In this document: piece by piece, positions 1 through 5,808 of the stretch | Layout of the letters: each line of letters begins with the position of its first letter | How positions within the stretch are numbered: the first letter of the stretch is position 1 | Assembly (NCBI GenBank): GCA_903832475.1 | Contig: CAILBQ010000114.1 | Location: forward strand, 1 to 9,203 | Length of the DNA: 9,203 bases | From: an uncultured Acidobacteriota bacterium | GTDB lineage: Bacteria > Acidobacteriota > Terriglobia > Terriglobales > Acidobacteriaceae | Reading direction: 5' to 3' | Position numbers and translations under genes: made by a program | The notes under the pieces: generated by a model | The model's input: only the letters and a program-made list of their open reading frames with translations | Told to the model about the DNA's origin: nothing | Databases searched by the model: none

Positions 1-23
1 GATCACCTGCGCGCCACCCCCAT

Positions 24-138
24 CGTCCACGATGACGCTGAAACAGCGTCCACGATCAGACTGAAACGCCGTCCACGATCACGCTGAAATGCCGTCCACC
101 ATCAGGCTGAAATGCCGTCCACGATGGGCTGAAATACG
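24..138. repeat. Five tandem copies of a 23-bp unit
   Basis: Five head-to-tail units are visible at 24-46, 47-69, 70-92, 93-115 and 116-138. Each begins CGTCCAC (copy 4 has CGTCCAC as CGTCCACC) and carries CTGAAA near its end. Copies differ by a few substitutions, and the last has a one-base deletion after GAT that shifts its 3' end. The array stops 8 bases before the ribosome binding site of the 78-aa gene. There is no non-repeated spacer, so this is not a CRISPR array. Tandem imperfect repeats of this size are known at the ends of some IS21-family elements, where they bind the transposase. That origin is inference, because no istA/istB gene is in the window. Confidence 0.85.
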
Positions 139-157
139 CACTAACAAGGAGAACCCG

Positions 158-394
158 ATGGAGCAGCACGCCTACGACGTCACCCTCACCGGACGAGCTT
201 GGTCACCTGCCGAATGGGAGGCGCGACACAGCGAACTCCCGTTCAAGCCCGAATTGATCCGCGGCAAGTTGTATTGGACAGAGCGTGAGCGATTGACCAT
301 GCTTGCCGCCCTGCTCGAACACTGTGGTGCGGCTGCTGCGGTTCGGATCGGCGATCCCAACGTCTGGCGCGAAGCGGTTCAAGCACTTGAATAG
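158..394 (+). CDS. Small hypothetical protein, 78 aa
   Basis: I do not recognise this protein. The start at 158 is chosen because AAGGAG lies at 146-151, six bases upstream. An in-frame ATG at 89 would place the N-terminus inside the 23-bp tandem repeats and has no ribosome binding site. The product is soluble, with mixed charge and several Trp residues (GRAWSPAEWEAR near the N-terminus, LYWTERERLTML in the middle), and a C-terminal half that looks helical. It has no signal peptide or membrane segment. A short hairpin (AAAGGT 406-411 with ACCTTT 420-425, 8-base loop) follows the stop, but no T-run follows it, so it is not a clear terminator. Its position directly behind an IS-end-like repeat array suggests mobile-element cargo or passenger status. 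Bases 395-656 hold no other convincing gene. Confidence 0.7.
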   Translation: MEQHAYDVTLTGRAWSPAEWEARHSELPFKPELIRGKLYWTERERLTMLAALLEHCGAAAAVRIGDPNVWREAVQALE

Positions 395-656
395 GCTCGG
401 CACGCAAAGGTGTACAGCGACCTTTCCGGCGACGCTCGTAGATTCGACTCAGGTGATTCCGCATTGAAGCGGTTGCTGTAATCGAACAAAGCGCCGCAGA
501 TGGCCGCTTAGCAGCGTTCAGCCGGCAGCAAATGCGGCGTCGGCCCTCGCGTCCTTTTGCGACGGCACCCTTTCGGAGCGGCATGAAGCTCGCCTCGGGC
601 TGCCAATTTTCTTGCGGTTTGTGGTCCCGCGCTCGCTACACTGAAATCCAAGTGCC

Positions 657-1490
657 ATGAAATTCCTCGTCCTCAGCGATCTCCATATCGAATTTGCCGA
701 GTACGCTCCCCCACGCGGAGCGTTGGAAGGCGTTGACGCGGTGATCCTGGCAGGCGACACGATGCCGAACTGTCGAAAACTTCCCGCCTGGGCCGCCAAG
801 TCCACCATCTTCGGGCTCAATCTACCGATCTTGATCGTCCTCGGCAACCACGAGTTCTATGGCGGTCAGATCGAGGTCCGACGCCGCGAACTGCGAGATG
901 CGGCCGCAGCGTTCGCAAACGTCCAAGTGCTGGATCCTGGCGAGGCACTTTTGGACGGCGGGCGGGTCCGGGTACTCGGGTGCACGCTTTGGACTGACTT
1001 TGAGCTTCCGATTCAGACGAGTGCGGACCGGGTCTCGGATCGCGCTCGCGCACTGAAGACGGCCGCCGAGTGCATGAGCGACTACGGCCGGATCAGAATC
1101 GGGGAAAGCGAACTGGGCGGCGCGCAGGCGCGCACGCGCCTGCTGAGGCCCGATGACACGCTGGCGCTGCACTCTGCAGAACGGGCATGGCTGCGTGCGA
1201 AGCTCGCCGAGCCATTCTCCGGTGCGACGATCGTCGTGACACACCATGGGCCATCCGCGGACTCCGTCGCGCCGCAGTGGGCTGGCGACTGGGCCTCGCC
1301 AGCGTTTAGCAGCGTCCTGCCAGACGAGTTCTTTGATGTGCCGGCGCTTTGGGTGCACGGGCACACGCACGACAGCCGTGACTACAGGCGGGGCCGTTCG
1401 CGCGTTCTGTGCAACCCCCGCGGATATCTTCAGCGCACCGGCCGTTTCGAGAACGATGATTTCGATCCCGGCCTGGTCATCGAAGTCTAG
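657..1490 (+). CDS. Calcineurin-like metallophosphoesterase
   Basis: The 277-aa product is a cytoplasmic, dinuclear-metal phosphoesterase that hydrolyses phosphomono- or diesters; its substrate cannot be read from sequence. All metal-binding blocks of the family are present in order: D8-x-H10 (SDLH), G33-D34, G63-N-H-E66, the double His T195-H-H-G198, and G235-H-T-H238. A conserved NPRGY follows at 253-257. There is no signal peptide or membrane helix. Length is normal for stand-alone members, so the gene looks intact. The start rests on the SDLH motif lying at residues 7-10. No good ribosome binding site precedes it, and TACACT at 637-642 could be a -10 box only about 15 bases upstream, so the leader would be very short. 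It stands alone and converges on the H-NS gene to its right. Confidence 0.9.
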   Translation: MKFLVLSDLHIEFAEYAPPRGALEGVDAVILAGDTMPNCRKLPAWAAKSTIFGLNLPILIVLGNHEFYGGQIEVRRRELRDAAAAFANVQVLDPGEALLDGGRVRVLGCTLWTDFELPIQTSADRVSDRARALKTAAECMSDYGRIRIGESELGGAQARTRLLRPDDTLALHSAERAWLRAKLAEPFSGATIVVTHHGPSADSVAPQWAGDWASPAFSSVLPDEFFDVPALWVHGHTHDSRDYRRGRSRVLCNPRGYLQRTGRFENDDFDPGLVIEV

Positions 1491-1497
1491 GCTAGAC
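1485..1497. repeat. 13-bp palindrome over the phosphoesterase stop codon
   Basis: GTCTAG-G-CTAGAC is a perfect 6-1-6 palindrome. Its left arm contains the TAG stop codon (1488-1490) of the phosphoesterase gene. It contains CTAG twice, the core of the target preferred by IS481 elements. No T-run follows directly: the T7 run lies at 1545-1551. It is therefore not a typical intrinsic terminator, although the convergent gap 1491-1583 must end two transcripts. Confidence 0.5.
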
Positions 1498-1583
1498 AGC
1501 GTCCCGAGATGCCGCCTCGAGCAATTGGCTAGTCCACCTGCCCGTTTTTTTGGTGCGCTGACCAGACGCAACCCTCGTTGAGG

Positions 1584-2228
1584 TCAGGCCGATGCGGTGC
1601 TGGTCGTCTCAGAGTTCGATCCGGTCGACGCAGAGTCCGCAGCAGCAGAGGGCTTCTTCTTCGCGACTTTCTTGGCGACGGCCTTTTTCGCTACGGGCTT
1701 CTTGGAGGCGGGCATTTTGGCTCCTGCCTTCTTCGCTGCGGTCTTGCTCGCAAGTGCCACCGTCTTCGCCGCAGCAGCCTTCTTTGGTGCTCGCAGGCTC
1801 GCCTTCTTCGCAGGCGGTGCAGTCACGGCTTTTTGCGTCTTCGCCTTCTTTGCGACCCCGAATACATCAGCCGCGGGTGCGGCAGCGCTCTTGTCGACAA
1901 GGAAGGTATCGCGATTCTTCGCGGCTGCGATCCAACTGGGCGCACGGCCGAAGCCCGTCCAGGTCTTTCCAGTCTTCGGATCCATGTACTTCGCGACACC
2001 AACGCCCGCACGCTTGCTCGAAGCCTGCTTGGTGGCTACTTTCTTGGAGATGGTCTTCTTGGCGATCGTCGACGAGGTCTTCGTGCCCAGGTGCTCGACA
2101 GTGACACCAAGCGAGGCCATCAGCGCCTTTACCTTGCTGACTGATGCTTCCATTTCAGCCTTCGCGGTGCGGGCAAACTCCGCTTCCAGTGCAGCAATCT
2201 TCTTCCGTAGGTCAGTGAGCTTGGACAT
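1584..2228 (-). CDS. H-NS family protein with Lys/Ala-rich tail
   Basis: The 214-aa product is a nucleoid-associated DNA-binding protein. Residues 1-45 form the H-NS oligomerisation region (SKLTDLRKKIAALEAEF..., heptad-like helices). Residues 80-100 carry the C-terminal DNA-binding motif, with DPKTGKTWTGFGRAPSW as the recognisable core that contacts AT-rich minor groove. Residues 114-204 are a low-complexity tail built of AKK, KKA and KKAVAKK repeats, like the tail of histone H1-like proteins, followed by a Ser/Thr-rich end. Family members of about 100 aa lack this tail; the extended form is known from betaproteobacteria. The ATG at 2228 is the natural family start, but only a weak GAG precedes it. 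H-NS proteins typically silence horizontally acquired DNA, which fits this accessory setting. A long plus-strand open frame (1597-2244) is an antisense shadow of the Lys/Ala codons. Confidence 0.9.
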   Translation of the reverse strand: MSKLTDLRKKIAALEAEFARTAKAEMEASVSKVKALMASLGVTVEHLGTKTSSTIAKKTISKKVATKQASSKRAGVGVAKYMDPKTGKTWTGFGRAPSWIAAAKNRDTFLVDKSAAAPAADVFGVAKKAKTQKAVTAPPAKKASLRAPKKAAAAKTVALASKTAAKKAGAKMPASKKPVAKKAVAKKVAKKKPSAAADSASTGSNSETTSTASA

Positions 2229-2421
2229 GGGTCTCGGTATTTAGAAAAGGGAGCAGAAGTTTAACGTGCGCGGCATGCGGAACTCTCAACACTTGTACTG
2301 TCAGTCTGATCCGTCTTTCGTCAGCCCTATCGCGTTCGGCCGCAAACTGATCATCGCGACGACCACTGGAGACCTCGTGTGGTGCGGCCAGCGGCGGAGA
2401 CGAGGAATCACCGCGGCTAGG
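2229..2421. other. Upstream region of the long H-NS gene, no gene
   Basis: This stretch lies between the start of the long H-NS gene and the IS481 insertion and should hold that gene's promoter on the minus strand. I see no strong -35/-10 pair and no convincing coding frame. Joining 2421 to 3459 (removing the IS and one target copy) gives a stop soon after the junction in the longest left-hand frame, so the insertion seems to have hit intergenic DNA rather than a gene. Confidence 0.5.
2416..2421. repeat. Left target-site duplication of the IS481 element
   Basis: GCTAGG directly abuts the left inverted repeat and is repeated exactly at 3453-3458. It matches the NCTAGN, 6-bp target pattern known for IS481 of Bordetella pertussis. 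Confidence 0.88.
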
Positions 2422-2446
2422 TGTGACGTTTCAGGAGGTTGTTCAC
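2422..2446 (+). repeat. IS481 left inverted repeat (IRL)
   Basis: It starts TGTGAC and then reads GTTTCA, G, GAGGT, T, GTTCAC. It pairs with 3428-3452 at 20 of 25 positions, with mismatches clustered at bases 4-6. Confidence 0.88.
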
Positions 2447-2506
2447 CCGTCCCGGATTTGAGAAGCTGGAGTTACCACACAGCCAACTCTCAAATCAGGA
2501 GTACGG

Positions 2507-3457
2507 ATGAACAGCCATAAGCATGCAAGACTGACGCCAAAAGGTCGAGCCCTTCTTGTTGAACGTGTGCTCGACGACGGCTGGTCAGTGACGGAGGCCA
2601 GCTTGGCGGCCGGTGTCAGCCGGCGAACCGCCTACAAATGGATCAGGCGCTTTGAGGCCGAAGGCGATGGCGGCTTGTTCGACCGATCGTCGAGGCCGCA
2701 CTTGAGCCCGACAGCGACGTCTCGACGCAAGCTTCGGCGCTTCGAGCAGCTGCGCCGGCGGCGCTGGCCGTTGTGGCGGATCGCCCGCGATCAAGGCAGC
2801 AGCATTGCCACCGTGAGTCGGTGCATGAAACGCGCCGGACTATCCCGGCTGAAGACCTTGGAGCCTGCCGAACCGATCGTGCGTTACGAGCGCGAAGTTC
2901 CTGGCGAGCTGATCCATATCGACACCAAACGCCTGGGCAGAATCAACGGCATCGGCCACCGGATTACTGGCATCCGAATGCACGCCAAGGCCAACCACGG
3001 CCAAGGTTGGGACGCTGTGCATCTGGCCATCGATGACCACTCTCGCGTTGCGTTTGCTCGAATCAAAGTCGACGAGACGAAGGAGAGTTGCGTCACGTTC
3101 CTGCGCGAGGCCATCGCCTTTTATGCGAGTCTTGGCGTGCGCGTCGAAGGCGTGATGACAGACAACGGCTCCGGCTACAAAAAGACCTACGACCAGGTCT
3201 GCGCTGAACTTGGCATCAAGCACCTCAGAACGAAGCCCTACACGCCCAAGACCAACGGCAAGGTCGAGCGCTTCGTCCAGACCAGCTTGCGTGAGTGGGC
3301 CTACGTCAGGCCCTACCGTTCGTCAGCGCTTCGAGAGGCGGCCCTGCAGCCCTTCATCCATCACTACAACTGGCATCGGCCACACTCGGCTCTCGCTCAC
3401 CAGCCTCCAATGATTCGGATTCCGGCTGTGAACGACCTCATGAAACTCAACAGCTAG
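2507..3457 (+). CDS. IS481-family transposase
   Basis: The 316-aa DDE transposase catalyses cut and strand transfer of the surrounding element. An N-terminal helix-turn-helix (about residues 25-48, with GVSRRTAYKWIRRF) binds the inverted repeats, and a second helical DNA-binding part follows to about residue 115. The rve catalytic core has D139 (HIDTK), D219 (MTDNGSGY) and E254 (GKVERF); the D219-E254 spacing of 34 intervening residues is canonical. The downstream HHYNWHRPHSAL signature is typical of the family. The start at 2507 has AGGAG at 2497-2501. Length is full and no frameshift is seen. The last codon is half outside the element: its A is the final base of the IS, and the GC plus the TAG stop come from the target duplication GCTAGG. 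Confidence 0.95.
   Translation: MNSHKHARLTPKGRALLVERVLDDGWSVTEASLAAGVSRRTAYKWIRRFEAEGDGGLFDRSSRPHLSPTATSRRKLRRFEQLRRRRWPLWRIARDQGSSIATVSRCMKRAGLSRLKTLEPAEPIVRYEREVPGELIHIDTKRLGRINGIGHRITGIRMHAKANHGQGWDAVHLAIDDHSRVAFARIKVDETKESCVTFLREAIAFYASLGVRVEGVMTDNGSGYKKTYDQVCAELGIKHLRTKPYTPKTNGKVERFVQTSLREWAYVRPYRSSALREAALQPFIHHYNWHRPHSALAHQPPMIRIPAVNDLMKLNS
3428..3452 (-). repeat. IS481 right inverted repeat (IRR)
   Basis: Read on the minus strand it begins TGTTGA and then GTTTCA, T, GAGGT, C, GTTCAC, matching the left end. It overlaps the last nine codons of the transposase gene. Confidence 0.88.
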
Positions 3458-3458
3458 G
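3453..3458. repeat. Right target-site duplication, supplies transposase stop
   Basis: GCTAGG, identical to 2416-2421. Bases 3455-3457 (TAG) are the stop codon of the transposase. Confidence 0.88.
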
Positions 3459-3560
3459 GCATGACGTCGCCGATACCCGAAGGAATGAACGCAATCCGCA
3501 CCGAGGACGGCGTGGCGCGAATGCTTACTACGACCGACTCGAGCCCAACCAGCATTTTCG

Positions 3561-3608
3561 CGGCGAAACTCATTTGAGCCAGTACGGCAAACTTCATTGA
3601 AGCCGTGC
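3561..3608. repeat. Two degenerate copies of a ~24-bp unit
   Basis: CGGCGAAACTCATTTGAGCC (3561-3580) is followed 24 bases on by CGGCAAACTTCATTGAAGCC (3585-3604). The two align with one small shift. The array ends only 11 bases from the stop codon of the short H-NS gene. Repeats of this GGCAAA...TTGAGCC type resemble multiple transposase-binding sites at IS21-type ends; I infer an IS remnant, with low certainty. A 38-codon open frame (3461-3577) overlaps it but lacks a ribosome binding site. Confidence 0.45.
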
Positions 3609-3618
3609 CGTTCGGCCG

Positions 3619-3921
3619 TCAAATCGCGAAGTCTGTCAGCGATTTGCCCGTAGCCAAAGCGCTCGTCAACCACTTCGGCCTCAACCCGCGACCCGTCCAA
3701 GTAGAGCCAGAAACGGGGTCTCGGTACTTGGCTGCTACCTTTTTGCCGGAGGGCGACCTCAAGATTGACTTCTGCGCGAGATCTGCTGTCGTCAGCCCGT
3801 GCTCCGACATCAACTGCCGTACCTGCGCGATGGCATTGGCCTTCGCCGTCGACCTGGCAGCCTGAATTTGGCGTTCGAGCGCATCTTTCTGCGCCAGTAA
3901 CTCAGAGAGAGAAACTGCCAT
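3619..3921 (-). CDS. H-NS family protein, short form
   Basis: The 100-aa nucleoid protein has the usual betaproteobacterial H-NS architecture and length. Residues 4-45 are the coiled-coil oligomerisation part (SELLAQKDALERQIQAAR...), and residues 65-85 are the DNA-binding motif KYRDPVSGSTWTGRGLRPKW. The C-terminus TGKSLTDFAI is a normal family ending, so it is complete. The start at 3921 is preferred because MAVSLSELL matches the usual N-terminus. An in-frame ATG at 3951 would add ten residues (MATPITRRCN) with no ribosome binding site; the chosen start also has only a weak one. It differs clearly from the long H-NS at 1584-2228: no Lys/Ala tail and a more canonical binding motif. The two could form mixed oligomers, as H-NS paralogues often do. 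Confidence 0.9.
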   Translation of the reverse strand: MAVSLSELLAQKDALERQIQAARSTAKANAIAQVRQLMSEHGLTTADLAQKSILRSPSGKKVAAKYRDPVSGSTWTGRGLRPKWLTSALATGKSLTDFAI

Positions 3922-4005
3922 ATTGCACCGTCTCGTTATGGGGGTTGCCATTATGACAGTTGACCGACATCTCAGGGGGGCCGCTTTTCGGTTCGCTTTG
4001 TCCGC

Positions 4006-4908
4006 CTATGCAACTAATTCCTCGGTGTCGGCAACTTCGACCGCATCCAGGTCTGGATCGATAGCAGGCGCAGGACGCTGAGGAAGGTCCCCAGCAGGCG
4101 CCGCTACAGTGGGGTCCGTGACCGCGGGCGCATGCGCTGGCGTGTGCAGGCGGATGAGATCCCTGACAAAGTAGTTGAGCGCCATCCTGCTGCCGCTTGT
4201 ACCGCCAAAAATTACCGCCCAACCGGAGCTCAGAAGCTCCAGAATCCATCCTGCGAGAACGCGCACGCCGATGTACACCCCGAATCCGACGATCGATGTT
4301 GACATTGCCTGCTTGAATTCGCTCGTGAACTTGTTGTGTGAGAAGGTGTCAAGGATGTTGAAATCTTCTGCGGGCACGGAGTGATTCAGAAGCGCAACGA
4401 AGATTGCAGCAGCCGAGAGCAGCAGCGCAAGAATTCGGGCCTTCGAGTCAGGGTCGTAGACGTTGCGCAGGATGTCTGCGAACGAAGCGTCGCTGATCGA
4501 GCGGAACTGCTTCTTAGCCGCGATCAGGTCGACGCATTCTTTCGCCAGGCCGGCGAACTTGGTGGAATCGACGCCACAGATTCGTTCGAGAGAACGCGTC
4601 TTGCGCGAATCTACGTATTCTTTGCCTTTGCCTCGCTTTACCTTTCCGCCAGCGAGAACCCGCCGCACCTTGTACGCGCCGATGAGACCGCTCGCGCAAA
4701 GAAACGCGAACTCCGCGCCGAACATCAGTGCGAAGCTGTATTCATGTGAAGACCGATGCGAGGGCGAAAGTCCGAGATAGGCGCGCCACGCAAAAATCGC
4801 CGAGGTCGCCAGCCACAGCAGCCAGTACCAACTGAGCAGCTTCGGATAGAGGTGTCGGCCTTCAAATTCGCGAAAGTACTGGCTCGCGCGACTCATGATC
4901 TCGTCCAT
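4006..4908 (-). CDS. Multi-pass membrane protein of unknown function
   Basis: I do not recognise this 300-aa protein. Hydrophobic segments lie at about residues 23-46 (Trp-rich, SWYWLLWLATSAIFAW), 58-80, 158-176 and 203-235. The last is long enough for a helix plus a re-entrant piece. A positively charged loop (about 83-110, KVKRGKGKEYVDSRKTR) and a soluble segment (about 111-157) separate the second and third. The C-terminus from about 255 is Pro/Ala-rich and acidic (PAVTDPTVAAPAGDLPQRP... ending EVADTEELVA), probably unstructured. The start at 4908 is chosen because TTGGAG sits just upstream; an ATG at 4962 would add 18 residues without a ribosome binding site. It lies on the same strand as the short H-NS gene, 84 bases upstream of it, and could be cotranscribed with it. 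Confidence 0.75.
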   Translation of the reverse strand: MDEIMSRASQYFREFEGRHLYPKLLSWYWLLWLATSAIFAWRAYLGLSPSHRSSHEYSFALMFGAEFAFLCASGLIGAYKVRRVLAGGKVKRGKGKEYVDSRKTRSLERICGVDSTKFAGLAKECVDLIAAKKQFRSISDASFADILRNVYDPDSKARILALLLSAAAIFVALLNHSVPAEDFNILDTFSHNKFTSEFKQAMSTSIVGFGVYIGVRVLAGWILELLSSGWAVIFGGTSGSRMALNYFVRDLIRLHTPAHAPAVTDPTVAAPAGDLPQRPAPAIDPDLDAVEVADTEELVA

Positions 4909-5019
4909 TCGATCTCCAAGTGTGTTTGAGAGGAACGAGCGGCCGAGCGTCTGAATCCGCATGATCGGCCGCAGCCAAGCTCATTGATGAGCTGCAAGCC
5001 AATTTTCCGGCTGTCAGTG

Positions 5020-5034
5020 GCTCACCAGGTGAGC
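5020..5034. repeat. 15-bp perfect palindrome GCTCACC-A-GGTGAGC
   Basis: Perfect 7-1-7 dyad about 110 bases upstream of the membrane-protein start. It could be a regulator binding site or a short hairpin. No T-run follows on either strand. Confidence 0.5.
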
Positions 5035-5065
5035 TCCTAGAGCGGCGGCGCTACTTGGCGTCAGC

Positions 5066-5076
5066 GGGGGGGGGGG
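5066..5076. repeat. Run of 11 G
   Basis: An uninterrupted G11 homopolymer in the intergenic region, prone to slipped-strand length change. No gene or promoter clearly depends on it. Confidence 0.8.
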
Positions 5077-5243
5077 CGGTAGCCGCACCAGCGATTTCGA
5101 GCACCGCCAGCCCGTGGAAGCAGGTTGCGCATTCGAAGTTCGCGTTGGCGACGGGGTGGCGGGGCAAGGGAACCCAAGCAAGCTGCCGGAGGTGCAAAGC
5201 CGCTTGCTCAGGTCAGGCTTGACGACTCCGGAGGGGTTATGCA

Positions 5244-5349
5244 CGCAACGACGGACGCCATGTGCCCCGGTGGCTGCCGCCGCTGAACCGGGCGCACTAC
5301 TCACTCGTAGCTCGGTTGGGTTTCCGGTGCCACGGCGTCCGTCGTTGCG
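5244..5349. repeat. Perfect 16-bp inverted repeat, 74-base interior
   Basis: CGCAACGACGGACGCC (5244-5259) is exactly complementary to GGCGTCCGTCGTTGCG (5334-5349). Partial complementarity continues inward around CCCCGG and CCGG. The structure sits 57 bases before the HTH gene. A miniature element, recombination site or folded RNA would all fit. It lacks the bulged arms and GTTRRRY/RYYYAAC core sites expected of an integron attC. Confidence 0.75.
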
Positions 5350-5369
5350 ACGCCATTGCGCGATCAAGC

Positions 5370-5397
5370 TTGCCTTGATGGTTGAGGTATTGATAAT
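5370..5397 (+). promoter_or_regulatory. Candidate promoter of the HTH gene
   Basis: TTGCCT (5370-5375) as -35 and GATAAT (5392-5397) as -10 are separated by 16 bases. Transcription would begin at about 5404-5406, at or beside the ATG (5406), which explains the absence of a ribosome binding site and implies a leaderless mRNA. Confidence 0.5.
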
Positions 5398-5403
5398 ATC
5401 ATT
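5389..5403. promoter_or_regulatory. Operator-like palindrome over the -10 box
   Basis: ATTGATAATATCATT is a 15-bp dyad centred on A5396 with one mismatched base pair. It covers the candidate -10 and ends two bases before the start codon. A repressor bound here would block its own promoter, so autorepression by the adjacent HTH protein is the natural inference. Confidence 0.55.
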
Positions 5404-5405
5404 AG

Positions 5406-5807
5406 ATGTCAAGGATTCAACGGCCTGCTGGTGTCACTCTGGAAATTGGTCATCGGCTCATTGCTCTGTTGACCGACGACTTGGGGATGACCATTGCCGA
5501 AGCATCGCGTCGGATGGCGTACAGCACGCCCTCGACTTTGCAGTCGGTAAAGGCGGGACGCAACCTCCCTGATGCCGCCAGGCTTGGTGCGTTCGCAATG
5601 CACTACGCCAAGGAGACCGGTCGCGAGATCAATCTGCACTGGCTGCTGACTGGCCGTGGGGATAGGTTCTTGGCCTCGGGTCTCGCTACAACGAGCGGGT
5701 CGCGCTTAGATGTTGATATCATCAATACAACGCTTTGTCTCGACGAGCCGTCAAAACAAGCACTGCTGGTGCTGTTGAGCAACCGATCTTCGAGTAAGGC
5801 GGCCTGA
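5406..5807 (+). CDS. Small phage-repressor-like HTH regulator
   Basis: The 133-aa product is a putative DNA-binding regulator of the Cro/CI type. A helix-turn-helix is readable at about residues 28-50 (MTIAEASRRMAYSTPSTLQSVKAGR), where MTIAEASRRM is the first helix pair and STLQSVKAGR the recognition part. The signature INLHWLLTGRGD (75-86) closely matches the NxxWLLTGxG element found after the HTH in phage CI-like repressors. The C-terminal 45 residues are variable and lack a peptidase domain, so no RecA-dependent self-cleavage is expected. No ribosome binding site precedes the ATG, consistent with leaderless translation. A second dyad (TTGAT-ATC-ATCAA, 5713-5725) lies inside the gene. It leads a rightward cluster with the TniQ gene and probably controls it. 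Confidence 0.75.
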   Translation: MSRIQRPAGVTLEIGHRLIALLTDDLGMTIAEASRRMAYSTPSTLQSVKAGRNLPDAARLGAFAMHYAKETGREINLHWLLTGRGDRFLASGLATTSGSRLDVDIINTTLCLDEPSKQALLVLLSNRSSSKAA

Positions 5808-5808
5808 G

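Larger units (their letters stand above)
2422..3452 (+). mobile_element. Intact IS481-family insertion sequence, 1031 bp
   Basis: The element is defined by four agreeing signals. The imperfect terminal inverted repeats at 2422-2446 and 3428-3452 match at 20 of 25 positions, with both ends starting TGT and sharing GTTTCA, GAGGT and GTTCAC. A 6-bp direct repeat GCTAGG flanks them. The target core is CTAG. A single full-length DDE transposase gene fills the interior. Size is close to the roughly 1.05 kb typical of IS481. The right inverted repeat lies inside the 3' end of the transposase gene, and the element itself contains no stop codon for it. The exact target duplication and intact reading frame suggest a recent and possibly active insertion. 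Confidence 0.93.
4909..5405. other. Gene-free, structured intergenic region
   Basis: About 500 bases between two divergently oriented genes hold no coding frame I can support. Open frames at 5014-5412 (-) and 5114-5572 (+) are low-complexity, overlap each other or the HTH gene, and show no domain or ribosome binding site. What is present is structure: a 15-bp palindrome (5020-5034), an 11-G run (5066-5076), a short hairpin (AGCAAGC 5177-5183 with GCTTGCT 5202-5208), a perfect 16-bp inverted repeat (5244-5259 with 5334-5349) and the promoter and operator of the HTH gene at the right edge. A decayed element end or a structured RNA is possible; neither is shown. Confidence 0.55.

Noticed and set aside
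24..138. CRISPR array
   Set aside because: The 23-bp units follow each other with no spacers and are degenerate; no cas gene is present.
1545..1551. T7 run as an intrinsic terminator of the phosphoesterase gene
   Set aside because: No adequate GC-rich hairpin sits directly before it; the 1485-1497 palindrome is too far upstream, and the CTGACC/GGTCAG stem (1558-1587) lies after it.
1597..2244. 215-aa plus-strand open frame
   Set aside because: It is the antisense of the Lys/Ala-rich H-NS gene; its Ala/Phe-rich product merely mirrors AAG/GCC codons.
3461..3577. 38-codon open frame right of the IS481 element
   Set aside because: No ribosome binding site, an in-frame stop just upstream, and it ends in the repeat pair; probably chance.
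5019..5030. GGCTCACCAGGT shared with 9078-9089 as a possible common regulatory site
   Set aside because: A 12-base match is expected a few times by chance in a window this long, and the second copy is inside conserved coding sequence of the gp16-like gene.
5244..5349. Integron attC site
   Set aside because: The stem is perfectly paired, without extrahelical bases, and its ends do not fit the RYYYAAC/GTTRRRY cores; no integrase is in the window.
5014..5412. 132-aa minus-strand open frame
   Set aside because: Low-complexity product with a Pro run from the G11 tract, no ribosome binding site, and it runs through the inverted repeat and operator.
5114..5572. 152-aa plus-strand open frame
   Set aside because: It overlaps the HTH gene out of frame and has no domain-like pattern.
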